A DNA stretch of 50,645 bases from Bacteroidota bacterium. Its GTDB lineage: Bacteria; Bacteroidota; Bacteroidia; Chitinophagales; Chitinophagaceae. Location of the stretch: NCBI GenBank assembly GCA_030706605.1, contig JAUZOE010000030.1, positions 1 through 50,645 of the forward strand. Direction: 5' to 3'. A program made the position numbers and the translations under genes. Every line of letters begins with the position of its first letter. Positions within the stretch are counted from its first letter, which is position 1. Below, in pieces: positions 8,690-17,746 of the stretch. The notes beneath the pieces are model-generated. The model had not been told where the DNA came from, did no database searches, and was given only the letters and a program-made list of their open reading frames with translations.

Positions 8690-8830
8690 GACCTAAAAGT
8701 CTAACATTCTATTTGATGCTATTCAACAAAGTTCAACAAGGAAGCAGAGGACTAATGCGCCAGATAAGCCGTAAGCTTAGCAGATATGTTAGTTCACCTC
8801 TGCTTCCTTTTGAAAAATTAATGAAATCTA
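8690..8830 (-). ncRNA. Candidate IS110 bridge RNA
   Basis: A perfect 13-bp inverted repeat (AAGGAAGCAGAGG at 8738-8750, CCTCTGCTTCCTT at 8797-8809) encloses a 46-base loop. Inside it ACTAA (8751-8755) pairs with TTAGT (8789-8793), and TAAGC pairs with GCTTA around a 5-base loop. A long stem with an internal loop and apical hairpin is the shape of target- or donor-binding loops in IS110 bridge RNAs. Its position directly upstream of the transposase on the same strand fits. The boundaries are approximate. Confidence 0.5.
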
Positions 8831-8896
8831 ATTGAATACAAAGTAAAGGCAGATATGCAGCTAAGGCCATGTGGTGTTAGCGTATCTGTGCGTTGA

Positions 8897-8974
8897 ACAG
8901 GGTTTGTTACAAAGGCTAAAGAATGGAAATACAGCAGCGCAATAGATTATTATGGAGGTAAAGGACTTTTATAA
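8897..8974 (+). pseudogene. Remnant of REP-associated tyrosine transposase (C-terminus)
   Basis: One frame reads TGFVTKAKEWKYSSAIDYYG then GKGLL and a stop. This closely resembles the C-terminal end of REP-associated Y1 transposases (the N-P-V-x-A-G-F-V ... W-x-Y-S-S-A-x-D-Y pattern). A stop codon at 8894-8896 replaces the upstream part, so only about 25 codons remain. A perfect 10-bp inverted repeat, GTATCTGTGC (8882-8891) and GCACAGATAC (8986-8995), flanks the fragment. Confidence 0.7.
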
Positions 8975-9231
8975 ATTATTCAATAGCACAGATACCCTGC
9001 CTGCACAAAAGCTATGCTGCATATCGCCCGGTGGGAAAGGCTTAATGTCTTCCTTTCTTTTTTACAAAAACATCTGTAAAGGGTAATACTATCTTTCGGT
9101 TTATATTTTTGCGTACAACCTGCCTGATGCTATCCGCATTAATTATTTGAATGCTTTTAAAAGTTTTTAAATTGCAACATATTTTAAATGCAATATCATG
9201 TCAGCATTTTTTAAATCAAAATCAAATTGTA

Positions 9232-10131
9232 ATGACTTATAAAAATTTGTTTTTCTTATTATTTGTTGCTTTACTGATTTCATGCAGTGATACAAATAAG
9301 CATAGCAGTAAAAGTAATTTTGATAAACAGGCACATCGGGGTGGCAGAGGATTAATGCCTGAAAATACGATTGCTTCTGAAAAGAATGCAATCAATTATG
9401 ACTGTACGATGGAAATGGATCTTCAAATGTCCAATGACAAAAAAATTGTTGTTTCTCATGACCCTTCTTTTAATAATGATTTCTGTCTTACTCCCGAAGG
9501 AAATACCATGACAAAGAAAGATGGCCATGGCAGATTGATCTATAACATGCCTTATGATAGTGTTGCAAAATATGATGTTGGCATTAAGCCTTATCCTGGC
9601 TTTCCACGACAGGAAAAAATTCATGCAATTATGCCACTGCTAAGTGTTTTAATAGATTCTGTAGAAGCGTATGGCAGGCAATTGAATCACATTAATCATT
9701 ATAACATTGAAATAAAATCGCTTCCCCAATATGACGGAAAAACTTATTCAACTTTGGAGGAATATATTGATGCTGCAATGACTATTATTATGGATAAAGG
9801 AATTGCAGCACGCACGATGATGCAATCATTTGATGTGAGGGCTTTAAGAATAATTCATAAAAAATATCCAACAGTGAAAATATCTTTCCTGGTGCCCGAT
9901 TTCAATAAAAATACAGCCGAAGGATATATCAGTCAATTGGGTTTTACGCCTGATGTGTTCAGCCCGGAATTTTCTTTGGTTACGGCAGATTTGGTACAAG
10001 CGTTTCATAAAAAAGATATCCTGGTAATTCCATGGACTCCCGATACGCTGGAAGATATTCAGCGTTTAAAAGATATGGGAGCAGATGGCGCTATAACGGA
10101 TTATCCTGATTTGTATTCACGGCTAAAATAA
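9232..10131 (+). CDS. Glycerophosphodiester phosphodiesterase family lipoprotein
   Basis: The protein probably hydrolyses glycerophosphodiesters to glycerol-3-phosphate and an alcohol outside the cytoplasm. The TIM-barrel GDPD signature is clear: AHRGGRGLMPENTIAS, EMDLQMSNDKKIVVSHDP (metal and catalytic His) and a late PWTPDTLEDIQRL ... GADGAITDYPD. I start it at ATG 9232, giving MTYKNLFFLLFVALLISCSD, a textbook lipoprotein signal with Cys18. The frame opens earlier at 9151, but that adds a non-signal extension. The product is 299 aa, normal for the family. It is a single gene with repeats on both sides and no obvious operon partner. Confidence 0.9.
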   Translation: MTYKNLFFLLFVALLISCSDTNKHSSKSNFDKQAHRGGRGLMPENTIASEKNAINYDCTMEMDLQMSNDKKIVVSHDPSFNNDFCLTPEGNTMTKKDGHGRLIYNMPYDSVAKYDVGIKPYPGFPRQEKIHAIMPLLSVLIDSVEAYGRQLNHINHYNIEIKSLPQYDGKTYSTLEEYIDAAMTIIMDKGIAARTMMQSFDVRALRIIHKKYPTVKISFLVPDFNKNTAEGYISQLGFTPDVFSPEFSLVTADLVQAFHKKDILVIPWTPDTLEDIQRLKDMGADGAITDYPDLYSRLK

Positions 10132-10149
10132 AATTTTAAATCAACAGTA

Positions 10150-10200
10150 AACTCCTCCCAGGCCTTGCTCTGCTTTGCTTCAAGGCCTGGAGTAAGAGGC
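10150..10200. repeat. Palindromic intergenic repeat (R0)
   Basis: CCAGGCCTTG (10158-10167) and CAAGGCCTGG (10181-10190) form a perfect 10-bp stem. The motif TGCTTTGCTTCAAGGCCTGG recurs in variant form near 44870 and 47300, and CCAGGC palindromes also occur at 10690-10755 and 11165-11210. It resembles a REP-type family; a REP-transposase remnant lies 1.2 kb upstream. Confidence 0.65.
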
Positions 10201-10279
10201 ACAACAGGGGAATAACTGAACGATGGAATGCAGTATCAGAAGTTTCCCGGCTGCTTACAATAATCGAAAACAAAATAAG

Positions 10280-10639
10280 ATGAAATCTAAAAAAGAATTA
10301 AAGGATGGTTACAAGGAAATGAAATTTAAAATTGGAGTATTTCAAATCAGGAATATTGTCAATAATAAAATATATGTTGAATCCAGCACAGACTTAGCCG
10401 CGATTTGGAACAGAAATAGATTTCAGCTCAGGAATGGACTTCACAACAATGTAAGTTTACAACAAGATTGGAAAGAATTTGGGGAAGAAAATTTTGTTTA
10501 CGAAATACTTAGTGAAATAAAACAAGACGATACAAAGGCAACAGACTATCGCAAAGAAGCAAAACAACTTGAAGCAATGTTTATTGAAGAACTTCAACCT
10601 TTTGATGAAAAGGGATATAATATAAAGAGCATTCGATAG
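10280..10639 (+). CDS. GIY-YIG-like nuclease domain protein (divergent)
   Basis: This is a small stand-alone protein of 119 aa from ATG 10280 (MKSKKELKDGYKEMKFK). The core reads GVFQIRN ... KIYVESSTDL ... RNRFQLRNG ... DWKEFGEENFVYEILSEI. This lines up with the Bacteroidota single-domain GIY-YIG family (GIYxIxN...KxYVGSS...RxxxHxxxL...DW...G...F). The GIY and YIG motifs have become GVF and YVE, and the usual catalytic Tyr and Gly positions are altered, so catalysis is doubtful. A longer reading from 10223 is possible but adds an atypical N-terminus. It lies between two palindromic repeats, like a mobile cassette. Confidence 0.7.
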   Translation: MKSKKELKDGYKEMKFKIGVFQIRNIVNNKIYVESSTDLAAIWNRNRFQLRNGLHNNVSLQQDWKEFGEENFVYEILSEIKQDDTKATDYRKEAKQLEAMFIEELQPFDEKGYNIKSIR

Positions 10640-10689
10640 CCTTTAAAAAGATAGGGCATAATAAGAGTTTAGCAAAATTGAGTCCAGAC

Positions 10690-10870
10690 AATCCTGGCTT
10701 CTTTCCCTTGCAGTGTTTCTACTCCGGGCCTGAAGCCAGGCAGTACACGGACGATCAAATCTAAAGAGTAATAAAAATAATTATCTTAGGCTGTTAGATA
10801 TATTTGATAACCGGGAAGTGAATTGATGCAACGGTGTCCAGCAACCGCACAGTGCCGGGGAGAGAAAGAC
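10690..10870. repeat. Intergenic repeat R1 (pair with 11163-11310)
   Basis: The stretch contains GGGCCTGAAGCCAGGCAGTA and CACGGACGATCA, then a T/A-rich part and CCAGCAACCGCACAGTGC. The same ordered blocks recur with substitutions at 11163-11310. The two copies directly flank the 73-aa membrane protein gene. The CCTGGC ... GCCAGG arms can fold into a hairpin. Confidence 0.65.
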
Positions 10871-10934
10871 AAAACACCCTATTTATCGTATCTTGAAAAT
10901 ATTTTAATTTTTAGGACCAACTCATATTGATTTT

Positions 10935-11156
10935 ATGCAAGAGACCAACAATTGGATAAAGAATCCAACAAAAAAACAAATGACACTTTTAGTTATTGTG
11001 GGGTTGACAGGTTTTATTTTATTATTGCTTTCAATGACAAACTTTTTTACAGAAACTATATTCCAGGGAAAATATCTTGTTTTATACTTTTTATTAATTG
11101 GTTCAGGATTGACTGTTTACAAAGTTTGTAGAAATTATTACAAAACCAATAAATAA
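10935..11156 (+). CDS. Small membrane protein, unknown function
   Basis: This 73-aa protein has two predicted membrane helices, roughly residues 15-36 (MTLLVIVGLTGFILLLLSM) and 47-63 (YLVLYFLLIGSGLTVYKV). The N-terminus and C-terminal tail (RNYYKTNK) are basic or polar, so both ends probably face the cytoplasm. I recognise no family. It sits alone between direct repeats R1 and R2, like a cassette. It could be a small accessory or toxin-like peptide, but the sequence gives no support for a specific role. Confidence 0.55.
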   Translation: MQETNNWIKNPTKKQMTLLVIVGLTGFILLLLSMTNFFTETIFQGKYLVLYFLLIGSGLTVYKVCRNYYKTNK

Positions 11157-11162
11157 AAGCTC

Positions 11163-11310
11163 TTCCCAGGCCGAGTGTCTGCTCCAGGGCTTGAAGCCAG
11201 GCAGTACACGACCGATCATCGAAAGAGTATAAAATATATATTTGATAGGCTTATGCAGCCGTATTCAGCAACCGTACAATGCGAGCAGCAGAGACCGCAA
11301 GGGAAAAATT
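11163..11310. repeat. Intergenic repeat R2 (pair with 10690-10870)
   Basis: The blocks TGAAGCCAGGCAGTACACG, CGATCA, AAAGAGTA and TTCAGCAACCGTACAATGC match R1 in order, with substitutions and a deletion. Together with R1 it brackets the 10935-11156 gene. Confidence 0.65.
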
Positions 11311-11336
11311 ATTTACCTTTGTAAACAAAAAAAAGT

Positions 11337-12441
11337 ATGGTTTGTAAGCTGGAGAAGAAAAAAATTGAAGAACTCAAAACAACTAACATCTTACCACAAA
11401 CGCCATTCTGGGGGCGTATAAAAAGCAACCAGGGATTATCTCCAAATGGATTTGAATTAACGGTTTCAAAAGATTTATTAAATGATAATGAAGATGCCCT
11501 GTCAAAAACCGGGGATGACTTATTAGTGCTCACAAAGTATATTGACAATAATACTTGCTTTGCCTATGTTCCCTATGGTCCAAAACTGGAACCATCTTTT
11601 GAGAATCAGGGATTATTTCTTGAACATTTATCTGAATCAATAAAACCTTATTTGCCATCAAATTGCATCTTCATTCGTTATGATTTGATTTGGGAGAATC
11701 AATGGGCAGTAGAAGATCAATATTTTGATCATTCGGGTAATTGGATAGGTGCTCCTTCAAGTCAGACACAAGAATATAGGATTAATTTTAAAACAGCTAA
11801 ATGGAATTTAAAAAAAAGTGTAAGTGATATTCTCCCTAAAAACACTTTCTTCCTGGACTTAACATTAACGGAGCAGGAGTTGCTTTGTAATATGAGATAT
11901 AATACAAGATATAGTGTAAAAAAAGCATTAACGAATGGGATTAGGGTTCAGGAATATGGAATTGAATATATGAAAGATTGGTACAAATTATATCTTGATA
12001 CAGCCTCTCAGGCATAATATGCCATTGCAAAACCAGGAATACTTTTCTACTATCTTTAGAAACCAGGATAATAATCAAAAAGGGGTGACAGTAAAGATGT
12101 TAATGGCAGATATTGACGGGGAATTTCTTTCATCAATGTTCCTGGTTTTATCAAAGAAACGTGGGACTTATTTGTATGGAGCATCCACTTCTTGTAAAAG
12201 GGACTTAATGGCTAGTTATGCGCTTCAGTGGGAGTCAATAAGAATTTCAAAAGAATGGGGATGTACAGAATATGATATGTTTGGCTCAGCACCTAATTTA
12301 AACAAGGCACATCCTTTACATGGAGTACATGTATATAAGAAAGGGTTTGGAGGAAACCTGTATCATAGAATGGGGTGCTGGGATTATCCATACAACAAAA
12401 AACTTTATGAATTATACCGGTACCAGGAATTAAGAAATTAA
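11337..12441 (+). pseudogene. FemAB-like peptidyltransferase, frameshifted
   Basis: The family adds amino acids to the lipid II stem peptide from aminoacyl-tRNA; Bacteroidota homologues may use other acceptors. Two frames together give about 365 aa with FemAB/GNAT features: ILPQTPFWGRIK near the N-terminus, NMRYNTRYSVKKA, then in the second frame FLSSMFLVLSKKRGTYLYGA and YDMFGSAP. The first frame ends at the TAA 12015-12017 after TASQA; the second continues as RHNMPLQNQEYF. Removing one base near 12010 restores T-A-S-R-H-N-M-P, so a single-base insertion broke the gene. There is no long homopolymer or slippery site, so mutation or assembly error is more likely than programmed shifting. Confidence 0.8.
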
Positions 12442-12593
12442 AAAACGAAGACCTGCCATTTTTTTCGGTCCCAACACCATAAATTGGATACAAGATGGAA
12501 AACAACAAAAAATCCATAATTAACAAACTTTCTATTAATATTATAATACAGTTGGTTTTTTAGCGTTACTATACTTACAGTCCAAGTTATAGT

Positions 12594-13835
12594 ATGAATA
12601 AATCAGCCCTCATTTTTATTTCTCTTTTATTAATGTCTCATTTTCTCAAGGCTCAATCTGATTTATCTTCCGATGACCTGTTTAAAAATGCCAGGAATGC
12701 TGCATTTGAAGAAAAAAACTATGATAAAGCCAAATTGCTTGCTTATGAAGCATTGGGTAAATCCCCTAATTATGCGGATATAGATATTTTTTTAGGAAGG
12801 CTGTTTACCTGGGATAAGGAATATGACAGTGCGCGATACCATTTTACAAAAGTGCTCAATGCCAATCCGGCCAATGAAGATGCTAGTGTTGCTTATGCTG
12901 ACCTGGAATACTGGAACGATCATTACGAAAAATCAATAAATATTTGCGATAAGGCATTGGCAGTTTATCCTTCATCAGAAAAGTTTTTGCTCAGGAAAGC
13001 AAAAAACTTAAATGCAATGAAAAAGTATAAAGAGGCCAGCCTGATTACCACTCAGCTTTTAAAGTCTGATAAAAAAAATACGGCTGCATTAGCATTAGCT
13101 GCAAGGCTTAAAGATGCGGTAGCCATCAATAAAATCAGTATCAACTACGAACATATATCCTTTGACAAACAGTATGACAAGCCATGGCAATTAGGATACA
13201 TCTCCTATTCCCGCCATACTAAGTTGGGGACTGTAATTGCAAGAATGAATTATGCCAATCGCTTTGGCAGCAATGGAATTCAAGGGGAGGTAGATGCTTA
13301 TCCACACATCAGTAAAACCTTTTATGCTTATGTAAATTTTGGTTATTCCGGTAATGTGGGCGTATTTCCCAACTACAGGGCAGGTTTTTCCTTATATGCT
13401 AATTTGCCCAATAGTTTTGAAGGTGAAGTAGGTATGCGATACCTGTATTTTTCGAGCGCTACCAATATTTATACTGCTTCCATTGGTAAGTACTATAAGA
13501 GTTTTTTGTTTACAGCACGCACTTACCTCACTCCTTCTGTCGGAACCATTTCTCAATCCTATAGTTTAGCTGCCCGATATTATCTAAGAGGCGCTGATGA
13601 TTACATCGGCCTTACGATGGGGACCGGTATTTCGCCGGATGATAACAACCAGAATATTCAATTTAGCAACAAGCAGGAAAAGCTTTCTTCAAAGAAAATA
13701 TCCGCAAGCTTTGATCACACATTCTTAAAGTGGAATATCATTTCAATAAGTGCCGGTTTAATCAACCAGGAATATGCGCCATCTGAAAAAGGTAACCAGT
13801 TTAATGTATCGGTTGGCTTAAGTCACCGGTTTTAA
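12594..13835 (+). CDS. YaiO-family outer-membrane beta-barrel protein with TPRs
   Basis: The 413-aa protein has a signal peptide (residues 1-20, ending LKAQ). A TPR-like helical region runs over about 25-170 (NYDKAKLLAYEALGKSPNYAD, EYDSARYHFTKVLNANPANEDA), followed by a roughly 220-residue barrel ending in the aromatic VSVGLSHRF, typical of outer-membrane proteins. This is the YaiO layout, analogous to PgaA and other TPR-plus-barrel polysaccharide exporters. It converges on the minus-strand operon with the GT2/LtaS-like synthase, so I infer that it exports that polymer. In E. coli yaiO neighbours the glycosyltransferase gene yaiP, the same pairing. The frame is intact. Confidence 0.88.
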   Translation: MNKSALIFISLLLMSHFLKAQSDLSSDDLFKNARNAAFEEKNYDKAKLLAYEALGKSPNYADIDIFLGRLFTWDKEYDSARYHFTKVLNANPANEDASVAYADLEYWNDHYEKSINICDKALAVYPSSEKFLLRKAKNLNAMKKYKEASLITTQLLKSDKKNTAALALAARLKDAVAINKISINYEHISFDKQYDKPWQLGYISYSRHTKLGTVIARMNYANRFGSNGIQGEVDAYPHISKTFYAYVNFGYSGNVGVFPNYRAGFSLYANLPNSFEGEVGMRYLYFSSATNIYTASIGKYYKSFLFTARTYLTPSVGTISQSYSLAARYYLRGADDYIGLTMGTGISPDDNNQNIQFSNKQEKLSSKKISASFDHTFLKWNIISISAGLINQEYAPSEKGNQFNVSVGLSHRF

Positions 13836-14305
13836 TTCCATTCGGTTTACGCATCAAAATAACTCTGCCTTGGCTGTTTCATTAACTGTATGAAACCGAT
13901 TCATCATTGATTAAAATCGTATTCTGCAATGTGTTTTCCAGAACCTGTTACCTTAAATATATTAGAAATCCGGGGTATCAATGTCTTATCTAATAACCTT
14001 ATATTAATACTCAATTGAGTATAGCTATATATTGAAAATCAATTTAATGGCTTAAACTTACAAATCTATTTCAGGTGTAATATCCCGTTCAAACTCAGGC
14101 ATTTTTTATAAAAGGAAAGACACAATCTAAAAGATTTTTATTCAAAATATAATTGCCCAAAAACCATCCTTTTTAAAATTGCAGGATCAGGTATTTAAAA
14201 TTTAAATCCTTACAAGTAAAGAGTTAATCATTGTTTACTTTTTTGCACTGATGAAAAAAGTAAACAAAAAAATCAAGGCTGCATAAAAATAAGAGGAAAG
14301 GAAAT
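13836..14305. repeat. Convergent intergenic region with hairpin repeat copy 3
   Basis: There is no gene here. GTTTACTTTTTT (14233-14244) and AAAAAAGTAAAC (14254-14265) form a perfect 12-bp stem with a 9-base loop. AAAAAAATCAAGGCTGCAT follows, as at 31-50. The hairpin is just past the stop of the minus-strand synthase gene and between convergent genes, so it may act as a terminator. Confidence 0.55.
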
Positions 14306-17300
14306 TTATTTAATTAACAAACTATCAGGAAGCAACTTTGTGCTTCCTGATACTGTACTATTCTTCTGAAGGAACACTCCAAATGCGGCCTTCAATTTAG
14401 CTTTTTCAGCATCATTTTTTACAGGGTCCAAATACATCTTATCGCTGATTTTATATAGATCATCCTGGTGCAACATGTAATCATCCATAATAAAATCTTC
14501 AATAGAATTTTTAGTTTGCATTAAAGGATAAGCACGCGTGTTTCTAAATGTATGAGAGGTATCAAGTTCCTGTCCCATCCAGTCTGCCACAGCGGGCACT
14601 TTCAAATTGTATTGGTGTTTTAACAGTGATAATAAGCTGGGAGTAATATCAAAATGTGTAGAGACGCCTTTAAAAGTTTGACTCCGTTTTAGTAAAGGTG
14701 AATAGATAATCAATGGAACATGATAACGGTCAATTTTGGTAGACATCGGTATTTCTGGCATCCGGTGATCGCCGGTTATTATAAATATAGTATTACTAAA
14801 ATCGGCCCTGTTAGAATAGCTATTGATAAAATCCCTGATGGAATTATCAGTGTATAAAATAGTGGCATATTGACTTTTATAGCGTCGATGTTCTTCTTTC
14901 TGTGCTTCGGTAAATCCGAGTGCTTGCATTCGTTCTTCAAAAAGTTGCAGGTACTTATCTTCTTCGGTAATGATGAAAGGACTATGAGTAGATAAAGTCA
15001 TTACTGCATTAAGGGTTGGATCTGCCATTTTACCAGACTCTTCATTTAGTTTTTTGAGTACCTGGTCGTCACCATATCCCCAACTGAAGCCGCTACTGCT
15101 GGGAGGCATTTTATGATAATTGTCAGAAAAAGTTTTTTCATCATACACCTTTCCACCATTCATTGTTACAAATTGATTCATGTTATCAAAGCTGGCATCC
15201 CCTCCATAGAAAAAGTTAATACCATATCCGTTTTGTTTCAAAATATTGAACAGTGACAAGTGTGCCGGCATTTGATTTCCCAATGCAAGAAAACCATTTT
15301 TACCAAAAGGCAACGAACCATAAATTGATGGTAACATAGCAAAGGTTCTGCCGCCTTCGCTTAAGAAATTGCTCCAGTAAAGGCTCTTGGTGGATAAAGA
15401 ATCCAAATAAGGAGTAAAACTTCCCAGGTAAGCATCCTTGTTAGAGAACGCCCTGCCTAAACCTTCTACCACCAGGAAAACAAAATTCGGAACCTTTTCC
15501 TGCTTATTAAAAAAAGGTGAAAGCACATCACTTGAATCAACAGTATGTAAAAAAGGATAGTTTTTTTCATCTACATAATGAAAGGCACTGGCATACGTAG
15601 CTATATTATTTCCCGGCGTATCTTCCTGCTTACTTCCAAACAAAAACGTATAGCAACTATTATAAAAAAAGTATGATTTATTTAACGCCATTGTATTACT
15701 AAATTCCGGGCCTGGTTTCCACTTATTGGTTATGGTAGCAATGGAGCTTAAAGCGGAGAGAGCAAATAAACCAATTAATGACCAGGAAAGCGGCGTACTT
15801 AGTTTAATTTTTTTAGGTATTGAAATAAATAGCAAAATGACTAAGCTAACTATCAGTATGGCGCTAAAAATAAAAGTCATTGAAACACCTGCGGCACCTA
15901 CCGTTTCTTTTATATCAGCAAATGAATACCCAAAAAGGTCGGCTCCTAACGGCACTAAGGTTTCTAAAAAATATTCCCCCAGGGCTGCATGTACCATAAT
16001 CAACAATAAAGAAAATGTAACAAAGAAAACACGAGCCAGTTTTTTATTCAAAAGAAATAAGAATACGAAAATAACAACGGGAATAATAGCAATATTCAGG
16101 CTAAAGGCAATATCCTTAATAAGGCCCAGTTTTATAACATTCGTAAAATCTTTGGGCATTCCAAAATGCTGGATATCTCGTATGAGTTGATATATTTTTA
16201 TAGCCAACATAGAAACCAAAAGGATCATACTATAGGTAGCTGCTTCTCTTATTCCCTGCAAAAATTTTGATTGAGGCTTAGGTTCAAAATCCTGGCTCCC
16301 AAATTGAGCCGCTATACTATCCTGTACCTGGCTGACACCAAGTCCCTGCCTGGTCATTTCTCCCCAGGTATGTCTTTTTCTTAAATAATCAATATTGCCC
16401 TTGATAGCAGACCAAACTACTACCGGATGAAAAATAAAAGGCTCCAGGAAAGCGGTTACTATTAATTTTAAAACGTCATTTCTATTTTTATACTGGTTGT
16501 AGGTGAGTACTTCCATTAATATAGCAAATACAGAATACAAGAAACCAAATAATAGAACACACCCAAGTAAAATAAAGAACCACGACCATTGAACCATACC
16601 TAAAAATGCAAAAAGCAAAAAGAAAATAAATCCAAAAAATTCAACCAATGGCGCCATGAATTCAAAGAAAAACCAATACGGGTAACTTAACATCCCTAAT
16701 AATCCATACCGCGGATTAAAGAACATGATTTTATGCATCCGCAGGGTTTCTATTGTACCTCGTGTCCAGCGGTTTCTTTGTCTTTCCAATATTGTATAAC
16801 TGGCAGGGGCTTCTGTCCAGCATAGCGGATCAGGGATATAAGTTACTCTGTAAGACAATTTATGTTCTTCCATATACCGGCGCATTCTTACAATCAATTC
16901 CATATCCTCACCAACAGTATTCACACTATATCCTCCGCATTTAATAACGATTTCTTTATTGAATGCACCGAAAGCACCCGAAATAAGCAACAGTCCATTT
17001 AATTTGCTCCACGCCATACGGCCTAATAAAAAGGAACGGATATATTCTAAAGTCTGCATCCTTGCCAAAAACTTTTTGGGCAGATTAATTTCTACTAACC
17101 TGCCATTTTCTATTTTACAGTCGTTGGCAATCCTTATCACTCCACCAGAGGCAATGACTTTTGCTTTTGTTTCTTCTAAAAAAGGTTTTATCATTTTAAG
17201 CAGGGCATCCTGCTCTAATACACAATCCACATCTACACATACAAAATAGCCATACCGGGAAATATTGATGCCTACATTCAGAGCATCTGCTTTTCCCCCA

Positions 17301-17746
17301 TTTTCTTTATCCACCACAATCAGTTTATTAAAAACCGGGTTATTGCTTTTATATACTCCTTTTACCTTTTGGGTAGGAATTTGTTCATTGATAAAAGTAT
17401 TGGTTTTGTAAAGATCATAGGCTTGAATCAATTTTTGAAGAGAGTCATCTTTGCTGCCATCATTTATAATTATTAATTCAAGTGTGTTATAATGTACAGA
17501 TAACATTGATCTTACATTTTCAACAATATTGGCGGCTTCATTATAGGCAGGCGCTAAAATACTGATTCCCGGAAGATGTTCCGATGCTGCGAGAACTCTG
17601 AAATCTGCGAAGCTGTTTTTACGCAGGTAATTCTTTATTTCTGACACTGAATATATTCCCACAAAAAAATAGAAGAATAATAAAATCAATGAATACAGGA
17701 GTATCCCATATGTAAAAAAATCAAAAATTATTCTTTGCCATGTCAT
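14306..17746 (-). CDS. Fusion: processive GT2 synthase + LtaS-like phosphotransferase
   Basis: The 1146-aa membrane protein joins two machines. Residues 1-460 are a PgaC/BcsA-like synthase: a first helix at 10-32, APAYNEA near 65, D172 and D174 in VDVD, GED 279-281, QRNRW 323-327, and helices to about 450. Residues 500-680 add about five helices. Residues 750-1070 are an alkaline-phosphatase/sulfatase-fold domain of the LTA-synthase type: metal Glu761, nucleophile Thr801 in GGRTFAMLPS, His921, Asp993-His994 and His1009. I infer that it polymerises a sugar chain and decorates it with phosphoglycerol or phosphoethanolamine at the outer face. It overlaps the HEAT gene by ATGA. The substrate is unknown. 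Confidence 0.88.
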   Translation of the reverse strand: MTWQRIIFDFFTYGILLYSLILLFFYFFVGIYSVSEIKNYLRKNSFADFRVLAASEHLPGISILAPAYNEAANIVENVRSMLSVHYNTLELIIINDGSKDDSLQKLIQAYDLYKTNTFINEQIPTQKVKGVYKSNNPVFNKLIVVDKENGGKADALNVGINISRYGYFVCVDVDCVLEQDALLKMIKPFLEETKAKVIASGGVIRIANDCKIENGRLVEINLPKKFLARMQTLEYIRSFLLGRMAWSKLNGLLLISGAFGAFNKEIVIKCGGYSVNTVGEDMELIVRMRRYMEEHKLSYRVTYIPDPLCWTEAPASYTILERQRNRWTRGTIETLRMHKIMFFNPRYGLLGMLSYPYWFFFEFMAPLVEFFGFIFFLLFAFLGMVQWSWFFILLGCVLLFGFLYSVFAILMEVLTYNQYKNRNDVLKLIVTAFLEPFIFHPVVVWSAIKGNIDYLRKRHTWGEMTRQGLGVSQVQDSIAAQFGSQDFEPKPQSKFLQGIREAATYSMILLVSMLAIKIYQLIRDIQHFGMPKDFTNVIKLGLIKDIAFSLNIAIIPVVIFVFLFLLNKKLARVFFVTFSLLLIMVHAALGEYFLETLVPLGADLFGYSFADIKETVGAAGVSMTFIFSAILIVSLVILLFISIPKKIKLSTPLSWSLIGLFALSALSSIATITNKWKPGPEFSNTMALNKSYFFYNSCYTFLFGSKQEDTPGNNIATYASAFHYVDEKNYPFLHTVDSSDVLSPFFNKQEKVPNFVFLVVEGLGRAFSNKDAYLGSFTPYLDSLSTKSLYWSNFLSEGGRTFAMLPSIYGSLPFGKNGFLALGNQMPAHLSLFNILKQNGYGINFFYGGDASFDNMNQFVTMNGGKVYDEKTFSDNYHKMPPSSSGFSWGYGDDQVLKKLNEESGKMADPTLNAVMTLSTHSPFIITEEDKYLQLFEERMQALGFTEAQKEEHRRYKSQYATILYTDNSIRDFINSYSNRADFSNTIFIITGDHRMPEIPMSTKIDRYHVPLIIYSPLLKRSQTFKGVSTHFDITPSLLSLLKHQYNLKVPAVADWMGQELDTSHTFRNTRAYPLMQTKNSIEDFIMDDYMLHQDDLYKISDKMYLDPVKNDAEKAKLKAAFGVFLQKNSTVSGSTKLLPDSLLIK

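Larger units (their letters stand above)
7591..8850 (-). mobile_element. IS110-family insertion sequence (ends approximate)
   Basis: A single DEDD transposase gene is followed by a very short 3' flank and preceded by a roughly 200-base non-coding 5' flank that contains a strong hairpin. This is the layout of the IS110 group, where the 5' non-coding end encodes the bridge RNA. IS110 elements have no clear terminal inverted repeats or target duplications, so the ends cannot be fixed by eye. The low-coordinate end is placed where similarity to the 44.7-kb repeat stops; the high-coordinate end is a guess. Confidence 0.6.
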
